In this document: positions 43,242 through 53,646 of the stretch, one piece after another
Position numbering within the stretch: the first letter of the stretch is position 1
Layout: every line of letters starts with the position of its first letter
Source: Clostridiales bacterium
Lineage (GTDB): Bacteria > Acidobacteriota > Aminicenantia > Aminicenantales > UBA8522
NCBI GenBank assembly: GCA_029907205.1
Contig: JARYMI010000012.1
Span: 1 to 64,000 of the forward strand
Length of the DNA stretch: 64,000 bases
Direction: 5' to 3'
The notes under the pieces: model-generated
Told to the model about the DNA's origin: nothing
The model's input: only the letters and a program-made list of their open reading frames with translations
Database searches by the model: none
Position numbers and translations under genes: made by a program

Positions 43242-44137
43242 GGGTGTTTGTCGTTTTATCCGTTTTAGGATGTGTCATCGTCGCTGCATCGCACGAACCT
43301 CAAGTCCTTTACGACGACCTGAATCATCCCTTCCCCTTGAGTGCTCCTCCCCAGCGGATTGTCTCCCTGGCTCCGAACATCACTGAAATCCTTTTTTCTC
43401 TCGGTCTTGAAGAAAGGGTCGTCGGTGTCACGAGATACTGTGACTACCCTCCTCAAGCAGTGAAAAAAGAAAAAATCGGCGGCCTCCTCGACCCTAACAT
43501 GGAGAAAATCCAGGCCCTCAGACCCGACCTCGTCGTCGCTTTCCGCGGCAACCCGCTGCGCCTTCTTAGGAAAATGGCCCGTCTCCGCATGCCTGTCTTT
43601 GTTCTCGACACAGGAAAATCGCTGGCAGACCTTTTTTCGATGATAGAAAAGCTCGGCCGTCTGACCAAATCGGAGGAACAGGCTGCTTCGCTCACCCGGG
43701 CCCTCAAGAGGGAATACGAGAGCGTCCAACAGCCTCTCCAAGCCGTGGCTTCTCATCCAAAGCTCTTTCTTTCCTTGCCAGGCCAGGGGCTCTGGACGTG
43801 CGGCCAGGAAAGTTATCTCAACGACCTCATTATTAAAGCCGGTGGGGTCAACATTGCCGGCCGGATACCCGAGAAATGGGTCCACCTCAACCCTGAGATG
43901 CTCATCCACGAAAACCCTGATATGATCATTATCATGGCCAAGAACCAGAAGGATTTTTCCCGTGTTGAGCAGTGGCTTTTAACCCGGCCTCATCTGAAGA
44001 CCATCACCGCCGTTAAAAAGAATCAGATCTTTTTCCTGGATGAAAACACGGCCAGCCGTTTCGGGCCACGCCTCATCGATGCCTATGTCAGCCTGGTCCG
44101 CCTTCTTCACCCGGAGCTTTTTCAGCAGCCAGGATGA
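43238..44137 (+). CDS. btuF: ABC transporter substrate-binding protein, BtuF-like
   Basis: 299 residues: short N-terminal hydrophobic segment acting as signal (VFVVLSVLGCVIVAAS; Cys12 could be lipidated but the n-region is very short), then a PeriBP/TroA-like fold opening with RIVSLAPNITEILFSLGLEE and VVGVTRYCDYPPQA, a pattern typical of cobalamin-binding BtuF. The two lobes are joined by a long helix (about 145-165). It delivers substrate to the permease encoded next. ATGA-type overlaps occur on both sides. Confidence 0.78.
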   Translation: MRVFVVLSVLGCVIVAASHEPQVLYDDLNHPFPLSAPPQRIVSLAPNITEILFSLGLEERVVGVTRYCDYPPQAVKKEKIGGLLDPNMEKIQALRPDLVVAFRGNPLRLLRKMARLRMPVFVLDTGKSLADLFSMIEKLGRLTKSEEQAASLTRALKREYESVQQPLQAVASHPKLFLSLPGQGLWTCGQESYLNDLIIKAGGVNIAGRIPEKWVHLNPEMLIHENPDMIIIMAKNQKDFSRVEQWLLTRPHLKTITAVKKNQIFFLDENTASRFGPRLIDAYVSLVRLLHPELFQQPG

Positions 44138-45126
44138 AACTCAAGAACAGAGGAAAATTGTTTTTCCCCCTGCTTCTTTTCCTTTTAGCTACAGCTCTCT
44201 ACTTGTCGCTGGTCGTCGGCGCCGTGCCAACTGGGAGGCGAGACTTGTGCAATTTCTTGTTCCACGGGGACCACACGTTCCAGACAATTTTTATAGACCT
44301 TCGTCTTTCCCGGGCCCTTTTAGCCTTTCTTGTCGGCGCCAGCCTGTCGCTTTCCGGAGCCATTCTCCAGGGCTATTTTCAAAATCCCATGGCCGATCCT
44401 TTTGTGGTTGGAGTCTCCTCAGGAGCCTCTTTCGGCGCCGTCTTATGTCTTTTCCTCGGGATTGAAGCGAGCGTCCTGGGCCTGCCTCTGCAAAACCTTT
44501 TCGCCTTCGGCTCTGGTCTGGGGATTGTCTCCATCGTCTATCTTCTCTCCCGGAGAAAGTTCATTTTCAAGGTGGAGACTCTCCTCCTCACCGGCATCGC
44601 TTCAGGCGCCCTGGCCTCTGCCCTGACGTCATTTCTCCTGTTCACGAGGTCCGATTCCTTCGAGCAGGCCGTTTTCTGGCTTTTGGGAAGTCTTGCTCTC
44701 GCAGATTGGCGGCAGGTTAGCATTATTCTTCCTTATTTCCTCTTCAGCCTCCTCCTGGCTCAATGGCTGGCCAAAGACATGAACCTCTTAGTGATGGGGG
44801 ATGACGTGGCCCAATCCCTTGGCTGTCCTGTCCGCCGCGTCCGTCAGGCTTTCCTCTGTCTCTCCACCCTCTTGGCGGCTGTCTCCGTTTCGGTGAGTGG
44901 AATTATCGGGTTTGCCGGACTGATCGTCCCCCACGGAGTGAGAATTCTTCTCGGCCCTGACCATAAGCGCCTGTTTTTCTTTTCCTCCCTGGCTGGCGGT
45001 ATTTTTTTGATGTTCTGTGACCTTCTGGCCCGGACCGTCCTCTCGCCGGCTGAACTTCCGATCGGCATCATCACGGCCGCTGTCGGCGCTCCCTTTTTCA
45101 TCTACCTCCTTCACAGGCGCAGATAA
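44134..45126 (+). CDS. btuC: FecCD/BtuC family ABC transporter permease
   Basis: 330 residues with about ten hydrophobic helices. FecCD-family motifs: RLSRALLAFLVGASLSLSGA, QGYFQNPMADPFVVGVSSGA (each in part), and GFAGLIVPHGVRILLGPDHK near the coupling helix. It forms the translocation pathway of the importer with the two preceding products. It is the last gene of the trio; the next gene has its own promoter. Confidence 0.87.
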   Translation: MKLKNRGKLFFPLLLFLLATALYLSLVVGAVPTGRRDLCNFLFHGDHTFQTIFIDLRLSRALLAFLVGASLSLSGAILQGYFQNPMADPFVVGVSSGASFGAVLCLFLGIEASVLGLPLQNLFAFGSGLGIVSIVYLLSRRKFIFKVETLLLTGIASGALASALTSFLLFTRSDSFEQAVFWLLGSLALADWRQVSIILPYFLFSLLLAQWLAKDMNLLVMGDDVAQSLGCPVRRVRQAFLCLSTLLAAVSVSVSGIIGFAGLIVPHGVRILLGPDHKRLFFFSSLAGGIFLMFCDLLARTVLSPAELPIGIITAAVGAPFFIYLLHRRR

Positions 45127-45161
45127 TCTCCGGCGTTGCGGATAAACTGCCCGAAAGTTCC

Positions 45162-45191
45162 TTGCGCGGTCTCCAGATGAAGTGTTAAAAT
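45162..45191 (+). promoter_or_regulatory. Promoter of the Mit_KHE1-like gene
   Basis: TTGCGC (45162-45167), an 18-bp spacer and TAAAAT (45186-45191), 11 nt before the ATG. No ribosome site is present. Confidence 0.45.
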
Positions 45192-45202
45192 AGCGCCGCC
45201 CG

Positions 45203-45781
45203 ATGACTTTCTTTTTCGTCAAGGATTTCAAACACAAATACCGCTTTTTTTCTTCAGAACCGCAAAACGGAGTCGCTGTTAAAATCTCCAGGTCCAAAGA
45301 GATCTGGCAGAAAGCTCAAAAAAAAATGCTGCTTCTGCCGTCCCGGATTCTCAGGCAGGAGCAGGCTTTCATGAACGTGCTTCAGAATAAGGAAGAAAGC
45401 CTGATCATCCGCTTTTCAGGGCTGCGGTCTCGAAGGCGGATGAGGCTGAGGTTTTTGTTTTTCCTTCACCGGCAGAGGACCAAACACATCCTCCTTCTCC
45501 TCGGCGAATCCCTGCTTCTGCCGCTGAGCGGCCTGGCCGCTCTCCTTCCCGGCCCGAATGTTGCTTTTGCTTTCCTAGCCCTGCTGATGATCACACACTG
45601 GCGTGCTCTTCGAGGTATTAATCGCCTGGCTCAGAAAAAAATCGAATTTGTTCCCGCTCCTTCTTTATCAGAATGGGAGGAGGCCACCGGCCGGGGCGAA
45701 GAAATCCGCTATCCCGATATCCTGCAGAAGCTCGAAACCGAGTTTCGCCTCCCAGGTCTGAGCAAAATCCTCTGGAAATAA
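45203..45781 (+). CDS. Small membrane protein resembling the mitochondrial K+-H+ exchange-related family
   Basis: 192 residues. The N-terminal half is basic and soluble. Two hydrophobic segments follow (about 91-107 and 110-126) linked by LLPGPNV, then ITHWRALRGINRLAQKK and an acidic-basic tail. The PGPNV...HWRALRG pattern resembles PF10173 (Mit_KHE1), proteins tied to K+/H+ exchange in mitochondria with scattered bacterial relatives. This is a from-memory motif match. No direct operon partner; a weak functional parallel is the Ktr potassium system elsewhere in the window. Confidence 0.55.
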   Translation: MTFFFVKDFKHKYRFFSSEPQNGVAVKISRSKEIWQKAQKKMLLLPSRILRQEQAFMNVLQNKEESLIIRFSGLRSRRRMRLRFLFFLHRQRTKHILLLLGESLLLPLSGLAALLPGPNVAFAFLALLMITHWRALRGINRLAQKKIEFVPAPSLSEWEEATGRGEEIRYPDILQKLETEFRLPGLSKILWK

Positions 45782-45797
45782 CCCGATGTCTTTTAAA

Positions 45798-45826
45798 TTG
45801 ACAAATCGGCGTTTTTATCCTATTTT
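45798..45826 (+). promoter_or_regulatory. Promoter of the DUF948-like/YtxH pair
   Basis: TTGACA (45798-45803), a 17-bp spacer and TATTTT (45821-45826). The expected start is about 45833, which excludes the ATG at 45829 and favours the ATG at 45835. Confidence 0.65.
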
Positions 45827-45834
45827 TAATGCAA

Positions 45835-46206
45835 ATGCCGTTGACACTCAATCAATTTTTGTTTCTCGTCCTGACTTTTGCTGCGGTCGTTGCCGTGAGT
45901 TTTCTGGTCATTTTTCTGATTCAACTCCGGAGGACAGCGGCGGAAGGAGAAAGGACTCTTTCTGAAATCAGAAAATTGGCGGAGAATCTCAATGAGTTGA
46001 GCGGCGTCGTTAAAGATAAGGTCGAAGATTTGGGCCAGATAATGGAGGCTTCCAAAAGAACGGTTTCCTATCTTTCAGAAGCTTCCTTTTTCTTGGCAAC
46101 CCGGCTGCTCAAGCCGGCCTCAAGATATTGGCCTTTCCTTTACCCTCTCATAAAGTTTTTCTGGAAACACCGTCAAAAAAGAAAGGAGAAAAAAAATGGG
46201 AAATAA
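45835..46206 (+). CDS. Single-pass membrane protein, DUF948-like
   Basis: About 123 residues: an N-terminal transmembrane helix (LFLVLTFAAVVAVSFLVIFLI) followed by a coiled coil (about 35-75) and a second, weaker hydrophobic patch near 95-105, ending in a Lys-rich tail. The layout matches DUF948 proteins, whose function is unknown and which often sit beside YtxH-domain genes, as here. It overlaps the next gene by 11 nt. Confidence 0.6.
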   Translation: MPLTLNQFLFLVLTFAAVVAVSFLVIFLIQLRRTAAEGERTLSEIRKLAENLNELSGVVKDKVEDLGQIMEASKRTVSYLSEASFFLATRLLKPASRYWPFLYPLIKFFWKHRQKRKEKKNGK

Positions 46207-46522
46207 CAAAGGCTCTAGCGCCCTGGAAGTCGCCGTGTCCTTCCTGATCGGTGCGGCCACGGGTTTCGTCCTTGGCCTTCTCTTCGCCCCCGCCAGCGGC
46301 AAAGAGACCCGGCAAAAAATCAAGGCTCAAGCTGCAAAAACAGGAGAGAAAGCCAAAGAGAGCTACGAGAAGATCTCCCGGGAGGCAGAAAAGGGAATCC
46401 AGGTTGTCAAAGAAAAAGCTCAAGAAGGAATCGAAGCGATAAAAGATTTTATCGAAAGGAAAAAAGAAGAGTTCGCCAAGAAACCGCCCGAAGGATATCA
46501 CTCCGAAGACGTCAAAGAGTAG
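46196..46522 (+). CDS. YtxH domain-containing protein
   Basis: 108 residues: an N-terminal hydrophobic, Gly-rich segment (AVSFLIGAATGFVLGLLFAPASG) typical of YtxH (gas-vesicle/stress-type) proteins, then a long charged coiled coil rich in Lys and Glu. Family members are linked to general stress in Firmicutes; the molecular role is unknown. It overlaps the DUF948-like gene, so the two are probably made together. Confidence 0.75.
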   Translation: MGNNKGSSALEVAVSFLIGAATGFVLGLLFAPASGKETRQKIKAQAAKTGEKAKESYEKISREAEKGIQVVKEKAQEGIEAIKDFIERKKEEFAKKPPEGYHSEDVKE

Positions 46523-46537
46523 GCCTTCGGCAGGCCT
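46521..46537 (+). terminator. Hairpin at the end of the YtxH gene
   Basis: AGGCCT, loop TCGGC, AGGCCT, beginning inside the YtxH stop codon. It is GC-rich but has no T-run, so termination before eno is uncertain. Confidence 0.35.
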
Positions 46538-46557
46538 CCTGAAATTCCTGATATGAA

Positions 46558-47871
46558 ATGAAGGCAAAAGTGCGGAGAAAAAAAACAAGCATCGCTCAAG
46601 TCCAGGGCAGAGAAATTCTCGATTCCCGCGGACACCCAACGATAAGAACGAAGGTGACGCTCCACGGCGGAGCTGTGGGAATTGCCTCTGTGCCTTCCGG
46701 GGCTTCAACCGGAACCCATGAGGCTCTTGAGCTCCGCGACGGCGACCCCGGCCGTTACTTCGGTAAAGGCGTCCTGAAGGCCGTGGCCAATGTCAACGAA
46801 GTCATCGCACCCGAGGTCGTTGGGATGGACGCCCTCAAACAGCGGAAGCTTGATGACCGCCTGATCGAACTCGACGGCACGCCGGCGAAGAACAAACTTG
46901 GCGCCAACGCTATTCTCTCTGTCTCCATGGCCGCTGCCTCTGCCGCCTCGGCAGCCCTCAACATTCCTCTCTACGACCACTTGGGGAAAAAAGAGGCTCT
47001 CATCCTGCCCGTCCCTTTGGTCAACATCCTCAACGGCGGAACTCACGCCGACAACAACCTGAACATCCAGGAATTTCTGATCGCGCCCGCGGGAAGCCCG
47101 AGTTTTGAGGAAGCCATCCGCAAGGCCGCCGAGGTTTTTCACAACCTTAAGAAGCTTCTCAAGAAGAAGGGCTACAGCACTGCCGTGGGGGACGAGGGCG
47201 GGTTTGCTCCCAATCTGAGGGCCGACGAGGAAGCCCTCGATCTCATCATGGAAAGCATCGTCCAAGCTGGTTATCGGGCAGGCGACGATATCTTTCTGGC
47301 CCTCGACGTGGCCGCCTCCGAGCTTTTTGAGGAAAGAATGTACGTCTTTAAAAAATCCGATCGGTCAAGGCGGTCTTCTGATGAAATGATCGATCTTTAC
47401 GAAAGACTCGTCCGGGCATACCCGATTATTTCCATCGAAGACGGACTGGCCGAGGATGACTGGACGGGCTGGGCGGCGCTCACCGCCAGGCTGGGGAAAA
47501 AAATCCAGCTCATCGGTGATGACATTTTCGTCACCAATATCCACAGGCTCAAAGACGGTATCCGGAAAGGAATCGCAAATTCCATCCTGATCAAGCTGAA
47601 CCAGATAGGCACGCTCACCGAGACCATCGAGACCGTGAGCTGTGCTCAGGGGCAAGGCTACTCCACCGTCATCTCTCACCGGTCCGGAGAGACTGAGGAT
47701 ACGTTCATTGCCGACCTGAGCGTCGCCCTGAACACGGGCCAGATCAAAACAGGCTCTGTCAGCCGCAGCGAGCGGGTGGCCAAGTACAACCGTCTCCTGG
47801 AAATCGAGGAGGAGCTCAAGGACAGGGGGTCGTTCGCCGGAAAAAAGGTTTTCGCCCCGTACATCGCCTAA
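46558..47871 (+). CDS. eno: Enolase
   Basis: 437 residues, full length. Conserved elements: [54 protein letters not shown] (catalytic Glu), [22 protein letters not shown] and SHRSGETED. It interconverts 2-phosphoglycerate and PEP; PEP is the donor for the PTS enzyme I encoded elsewhere in the window. The N-terminus has a few extra basic residues compared with most enolases. No clear ribosome site precedes the ATG. Confidence 0.96.
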   Translation: MKAKVRRKKTSIAQVQGREILDSRGHPTIRTKVTLHGGAVGIASVPSGASTGTHEALELRDGDPGRYFGKGVLKAVANVNEVIAPEVVGMDALKQRKLDDRLIELDGTPAKNKLGANAILSVSMAAASAASAALNIPLYDHLGKKEALILPVPLVNILNGGTHADNNLNIQEFLIAPAGSPSFEEAIRKAAEVFHNLKKLLKKKGYSTAVGDEGGFAPNLRADEEALDLIMESIVQAGYRAGDDIFLALDVAASELFEERMYVFKKSDRSRRSSDEMIDLYERLVRAYPIISIEDGLAEDDWTGWAALTARLGKKIQLIGDDIFVTNIHRLKDGIRKGIANSILIKLNQIGTLTETIETVSCAQGQGYSTVISHRSGETEDTFIADLSVALNTGQIKTGSVSRSERVAKYNRLLEIEEELKDRGSFAGKKVFAPYIA

Positions 47872-47901
47872 GAAGAGAGCCCTTCCTATCGGCTTAGGGA
47901 C

Positions 47902-49508
<1,607 letters not shown>

Positions 49509-49509
<1 letters not shown>

Positions 49510-51914
49510 TGCCGTTTCCTTTCCTCTTCCTGACCATTTCGCTATCTTCGGGCATTCTTGTCGCCTCGCAGGCTTCAATTCCCCTCCCTGTCCTTGTTTT
49601 TCTTCTCCTTGTCTCTCTTATCGCCGCCTGGCTGGGTTTTGCCCTCCGGCACAACAGACTCTCTTTTGCCTTTATCCTGGCCGCGGTATGTTTTCTGGGA
49701 ATGACGCTTTACGCCTACCGAGACCATGCGTATGAAGACAACGCCCTCCGCCAGTTTGACCAGGCTGGCTATGTTGATTTCTCGGGCCGTTTGTACAAGT
49801 CCCCTTCATTCGGCCAGGGGAGAACGTTTCTTCACTTGAGAGTTGAAAAGATCCACCGTCTCAAACGTGAAGAAAACGTGGGGGGCAACCTGAGAGTCAC
49901 GGTCCTCCATCCAGACCAATATCCTTCCCCGCTGAAGCTTCTGACTGGGGACAGAATAGTCGTCTCAGCCCGAATCCTTCCTGTCCGCGATTTCCGAAAC
50001 TTCGGCCAGCCCCGCCTGGCCAACCTGCGCAAGAATCAAAACATCCACAATCACGCCATCTCGAAGAGCCCGCTTCTTGTCGAAAAGCAAGAAGGCGGAG
50101 GCAGGTTTTCCGCCTTTTCGCTGATCTCTTCGATCCGGCAAAAGCTCCAGCAAAGCATTGAAAGGCATTTTTCGTCTCCCGGGCGAACCTCTCTGTCTCA
50201 GGAAGGCGCTGTCCTTGAGGCGATGCTTCTGGGAGAGAGGGGCAGGCTGGATGAAACGACAACCAGAGCCCTTCAGAAATCCGGGCTTTTCCACCTGATC
50301 GCCATCTCCGGAGCCCATGTCGCCATCCTCTCTGCCCTCCTCTTTTTCATTCTTCGGCTGATCCGTGTCCGTCAGCGTCCGGCGTATCTCGTGTTGATCT
50401 TCATCCTTCTCTTCTATGCCTCTCTCGTTGAAGGAAGGGCCTCAGTCCACCGGGCCGCCATCATGGCCCTGGCCTACCTCGCGGGAAAGCTTCTGTGGAA
50501 AAATGTTAACCTCATCAACACCGTTTTTTTCAGCGCCTTTTTCCTTCTCCTTTCAAACCCCTTTTTTTTGTTCGACATGGGCTTTGAGCTCACCTTCGCA
50601 GCCACATTTTCCATCATCCTCTTCATGCCCAGGGTGCTCAAACACCTTCCCCGCCTGCCGCTTCAAATAAGCGAACTCTTCGGCCTCTCCCTAACCGCCC
50701 AGATGGGCATTCTTCCCTTCTTGGTGCGTTCCTTTAACCGGGTGACTTTCTCCGCGCTGCTCCTGAACCTCGCCGCCGTCCCGTTGACAGGCCTGATCAT
50801 GGGTCTGGGTTTCTTGTTCTTGTTGCTCTCTTCTCTGAGTTTTTCTATCGGCCAGCTTCTCAGCCAGGCTCTGGCCTTTTTGATCCGGACTTTTCTCTTT
50901 GTCTCCCACCTTTTTGACGGCTTGCCTGTTTTTTCTTACAGAATTCCCACGCCGCATCTGGCGACGGTCATCGGCTACTTTGTTTTTCTTTTCCTTCTTC
51001 TCCTTCGGCCGAAGATTAAGGGCCTGAGACCCGCTTTTTTCATCTCGTTCGCCTTCTGTCTGGCCCTTCTCATCACCTATCCCTTTCCCGCATCATCCTC
51101 TAAGACGCTTAAACTCACGTTCCTCGATGTCGGGCAGGGCGATTCGATCCTTGTCGAATTCCCCGGCCGGAAAAAAATGCTCATCGACGGCGGCGGCGTC
51201 CCAGACGCAAGTTTTGACATCGGCGAGCATGTCGTCAGCCCTTTTCTCTGGAGAAAAGGAATCAAAACGATCGATTACCTGGTTTCAACCCATGCCCACC
51301 CGGATCACTTGAACGGCATCAAAACCGTGGCTGCCAATTTTCGGGTGATAAATTTCTGGGAATCTTTCAGCCCGCCTCAAAACCCCGTCTACCAAGACCT
51401 TCTAGCGTCTCTTAAGCCCTCTGTCAAAAAAGCGAGAGTGTTTCGCGGCTTTGTCCGAGAGGAGGCCGGGGTCAGGATAGAAGCTCTTCACCCTCAGGAA
51501 AGCACTCCTTATGTCCGGGAGACCTCAAACGAAGAATCGCTCGTCCTCCGAATTGCTCAAGGGGAATTGTCTTTTCTCCTGACTGCTGATGTGGGGTCAG
51601 AGTCCGAGCTTGACATTCTGCGGCACTTCGATGACCTCAGAGTCCAGGTCCTCAAGTCTCCCCACCATGGAAGCCGAACGTCCAGTTCTCTATTTTTCCT
51701 GGAAAAAATTCAACCAGAAGTCGTCGTGATCTCCGCTGGCAGAGGAAATGTCTATGGGGTTCCCCACCCGGATGTCCTTGAACGCTACGAAAGACTCGGC
51801 ATCCGTATCCTGAGGACAGACAGCGAGGGCGCAATCGAGATCTCCGCTGACGGACGCACCCTCGTCATCCGAACAGCCAGGCAGGAATCCCAGGAAGCAT
51901 CTCCTGCTATGTGA
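49509..51914 (+). CDS. comEC: ComEC/Rec2 family DNA uptake channel protein
   Basis: About 801 residues from the ATG that overlaps the previous stop (TGATG). There is an N-terminal OB-like domain (DUF4131 region, about 60-200), a Competence core with ~10 membrane helices including LIAISGAHVAIL and LVEGRASVHRAAIMAL, and a C-terminal metallo-beta-lactamase domain with STHAHPDHLNG and SPHHGSRTSSS. It is the inner-membrane channel for natural transformation and may degrade one strand. The last six codons and stop lie inside a repeat element, so the native C-terminus has been replaced or extended there. Confidence 0.92.
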
Positions 51915-52050
51915 TTTTTATGATGCGTGCAGGAGGCTGCCCTGAAGCCCCAGAAGCGGAGGAGGGAACCGACGGGACCGGTTCACCGGAGTGCGGGGCC
52001 ATAGGGCAGCTTCCTGAGGCCTATTGAACCACACAAACAGAGATGCTCAC
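51894..52050. repeat. MITE-like palindromic element, copy 2
   Basis: 157 bp. The left end GAAGCATCTCC (51894-51904) lies inside comEC; the right end is GAGATGCTCAC (52040-52050). The core matches copy 1 at 37668: TATGATGCGTGCAGGA, GCCCTGAAGCCCC, GGGAACCGACGGGAC, GTGCGGGGCC and AGGGCAGCTTCCTG occur in the same order. It has no coding frame of its own. Confidence 0.72.
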
Positions 52051-52066
52051 GGAATTGCTCATCTCA

Positions 52067-52095
52067 TTGACACCTTGATGATGATGAGTTAGGAT
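52067..52095 (+). promoter_or_regulatory. Promoter of the secreted coiled-coil protein gene
   Basis: TTGACA (52067-52072), a 17-bp spacer and TAGGAT (52090-52095), 12 nt before the ATG. A GGGAGA just before the ATG would fall inside a ~6-nt leader. Confidence 0.55.
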
Positions 52096-52107
52096 GAACC
52101 CGGGAGA

Positions 52108-52680
52108 ATGGGCCTGAAAAAATTCGTCATCTTCATTCCTTTGTTCTTTCTCGCCGGGTCGCTTCTTTTTTCCCAGACTCTGGCTGAGATCGCCAAGAAG
52201 GAAAGGGAGAGGAGGGAGAGTCTCAAAGGGAAAAAAGCGGTCGTCGTCACAAACGCCGACCTGGCCAAGCTCAAAAAGAAGCCGGCCTTGGAGATGCCCC
52301 CGGCTCCTCCGCACCAGGAGCTGCCCGGGGAACAGACGGCGATGGCGACTCTGTCGCCCGTTGAGGAAGCAGCAGGACCGTCAGAGCCACCTGGGCCGCC
52401 GCAAAGAGAGGAAAGCGAGGCCACTCTCAAAAACCTCCAGGCAAAATGGGAAAAAGCCACGGAGTATGTGGAGCTTTTGACCTTAAAGATGAGCGCCCTC
52501 TGGCAGCAGTTCTACGCTCTGGACAACCTGAGCTCCAAAGAAGCCGTCCAGCAGGCCATCGCTGAGACCTTTATCAAGCTGCAGGATGCCCAGGCAGAAG
52601 AAACAAGAGTCAGACAGGAACTGGAAAAACTCTTAGGGCAGATAAAAAAGGACTCAGCTCCTTCTCTCTGGATTCGTTAG
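52108..52680 (+). CDS. Secreted coiled-coil protein of unknown function
   Basis: 190 residues. A signal peptide (KKFVIFIPLFFLAGSLLFSQ) is followed by a short motif LAEIAKKERERRESLKGKK, a Pro-rich linker (about 75-105), and a C-terminal coiled coil (about 108-180). I do not recognise a named family. Similar small exported proteins with an LAEIAKKERERR-like start occur in Acidobacteriota-type genomes. It converges with a lipoprotein gene (13-nt gap). It is probably periplasmic and structural. Confidence 0.65.
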   Translation: MGLKKFVIFIPLFFLAGSLLFSQTLAEIAKKERERRESLKGKKAVVVTNADLAKLKKKPALEMPPAPPHQELPGEQTAMATLSPVEEAAGPSEPPGPPQREESEATLKNLQAKWEKATEYVELLTLKMSALWQQFYALDNLSSKEAVQQAIAETFIKLQDAQAEETRVRQELEKLLGQIKKDSAPSLWIR

Positions 52681-52693
52681 AAAAAAGGACCGT

Positions 52694-53560
52694 TTACCTG
52701 AAATAAATAAGGGAAACCTGAATCCCGAGCTTCCGGTCGTCCCTTGAAGGCGGAAAGGCCTCTGCCGGCACGAACGTCTGGTCACAGGCAATGACCAGAT
52801 AGAATTCATCTTCGTCGGTCAACATCTCTTTCGTTATCGTGTAGCTCTTTTCAAAATAGCCGTCAACCCCGATGAGCTCGTCGAAAGCCTGGTCATTGAT
52901 TTTGAACGTGACTTTCTGATTGGGGGTGGCCTCTTTGTTCACCTGGCCTCTGATCACCAGGCGAGCGTCGCGGCGAGGATTATCAATCAAACATCTGGCT
53001 TCTTCCGAAGTCCAGCGCCACTGCTTAAGATGAGATTCAGGGTCTATTTCCAGGTCATACCAGCCGCTCTCGTAGATGATTTCAGGCGTATCCGGAGGCG
53101 GCGGAAGGAATTTTAGCTTCTTGACCAGAATTTCACGTTTTGACTCGCCGCTTCGGTCGTAGGGGTTGTAGAATCCCACGCTCATCTTGAGCGTCTCCTC
53201 ACCCTTAAACGAAGGGTCGAACTCGTCAATGAAGGACGGAATATAAATCTTCCGCTCGTATGAGTAAACTTTTCCCGGCTCCCATTTTGAGGTCGGCACG
53301 CTGGGCACGTGGTCATCCTGGAAGAGCAGGTTATTCCCGTGCCAGAAGTGGACATAGGCATAGTAATCCTTGCTGACCCTCACGAAATCGGCCGAGGTTT
53401 TCCAGGTGTACCGAATGTCGGTCATCAGGTTGTCTGTCAACGGGCTCTCTGAAAAGTCCAGGGTAAGCTCAATTCCCTTGACTTGGGCTTTCTTCTGGCA
53501 AGAAAGAGTGAAAAAAACGAGCATCCCGGCTACCAGCACACGCCAAACTCTTCTACGCAT
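52694..53560 (-). CDS. Lipoprotein of unknown function
   Basis: About 288 residues from the second of two tandem ATGs (53563/53560), behind GAGGAGG. It has a lipoprotein signal with lipobox FFTLSC and then beta-rich domains: the first around IELTLDFSESPLTDNLMTD and KVYSYERKIYIPSF, the second around DARLVIRGQVNKEATPNQKV. The pattern suggests immunoglobulin-like sandwiches. I do not recognise a family. It lies upstream of the VPS10/BNR gene's 3' end on the same strand but has its own promoter. Confidence 0.68.
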   Translation of the reverse strand: MRRRVWRVLVAGMLVFFTLSCQKKAQVKGIELTLDFSESPLTDNLMTDIRYTWKTSADFVRVSKDYYAYVHFWHGNNLLFQDDHVPSVPTSKWEPGKVYSYERKIYIPSFIDEFDPSFKGEETLKMSVGFYNPYDRSGESKREILVKKLKFLPPPPDTPEIIYESGWYDLEIDPESHLKQWRWTSEEARCLIDNPRRDARLVIRGQVNKEATPNQKVTFKINDQAFDELIGVDGYFEKSYTITKEMLTDEDEFYLVIACDQTFVPAEAFPPSRDDRKLGIQVSLIYFR

Positions 53561-53593
53561 CATCCACCTCCTCGATATAATTATGATTTTGAA

Positions 53594-53622
53594 ATTATAG
53601 ACAATCTTCCATCTAAAGTAAA
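53594..53622 (-). promoter_or_regulatory. Promoter of the lipoprotein gene
   Basis: Minus-strand TTTACT (53617-53622), a 17-bp spacer and TATAAT (53594-53599). It gives a ~28-nt leader with a strong ribosome site. Confidence 0.68.
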
Positions 53623-53629
53623 GAAAATA

Positions 53630-53644
53630 GGGGACGGTCCTCCC
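53630..53644. repeat. Half-site of the GGGAACGGTCC repeat
   Basis: GGGGACGGTCCTCCC just after the stop of the VPS10/BNR gene. It matches one arm of the palindrome at 32459-32487; the other arm is missing. Confidence 0.5.
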
Positions 53645-53646
53645 TT

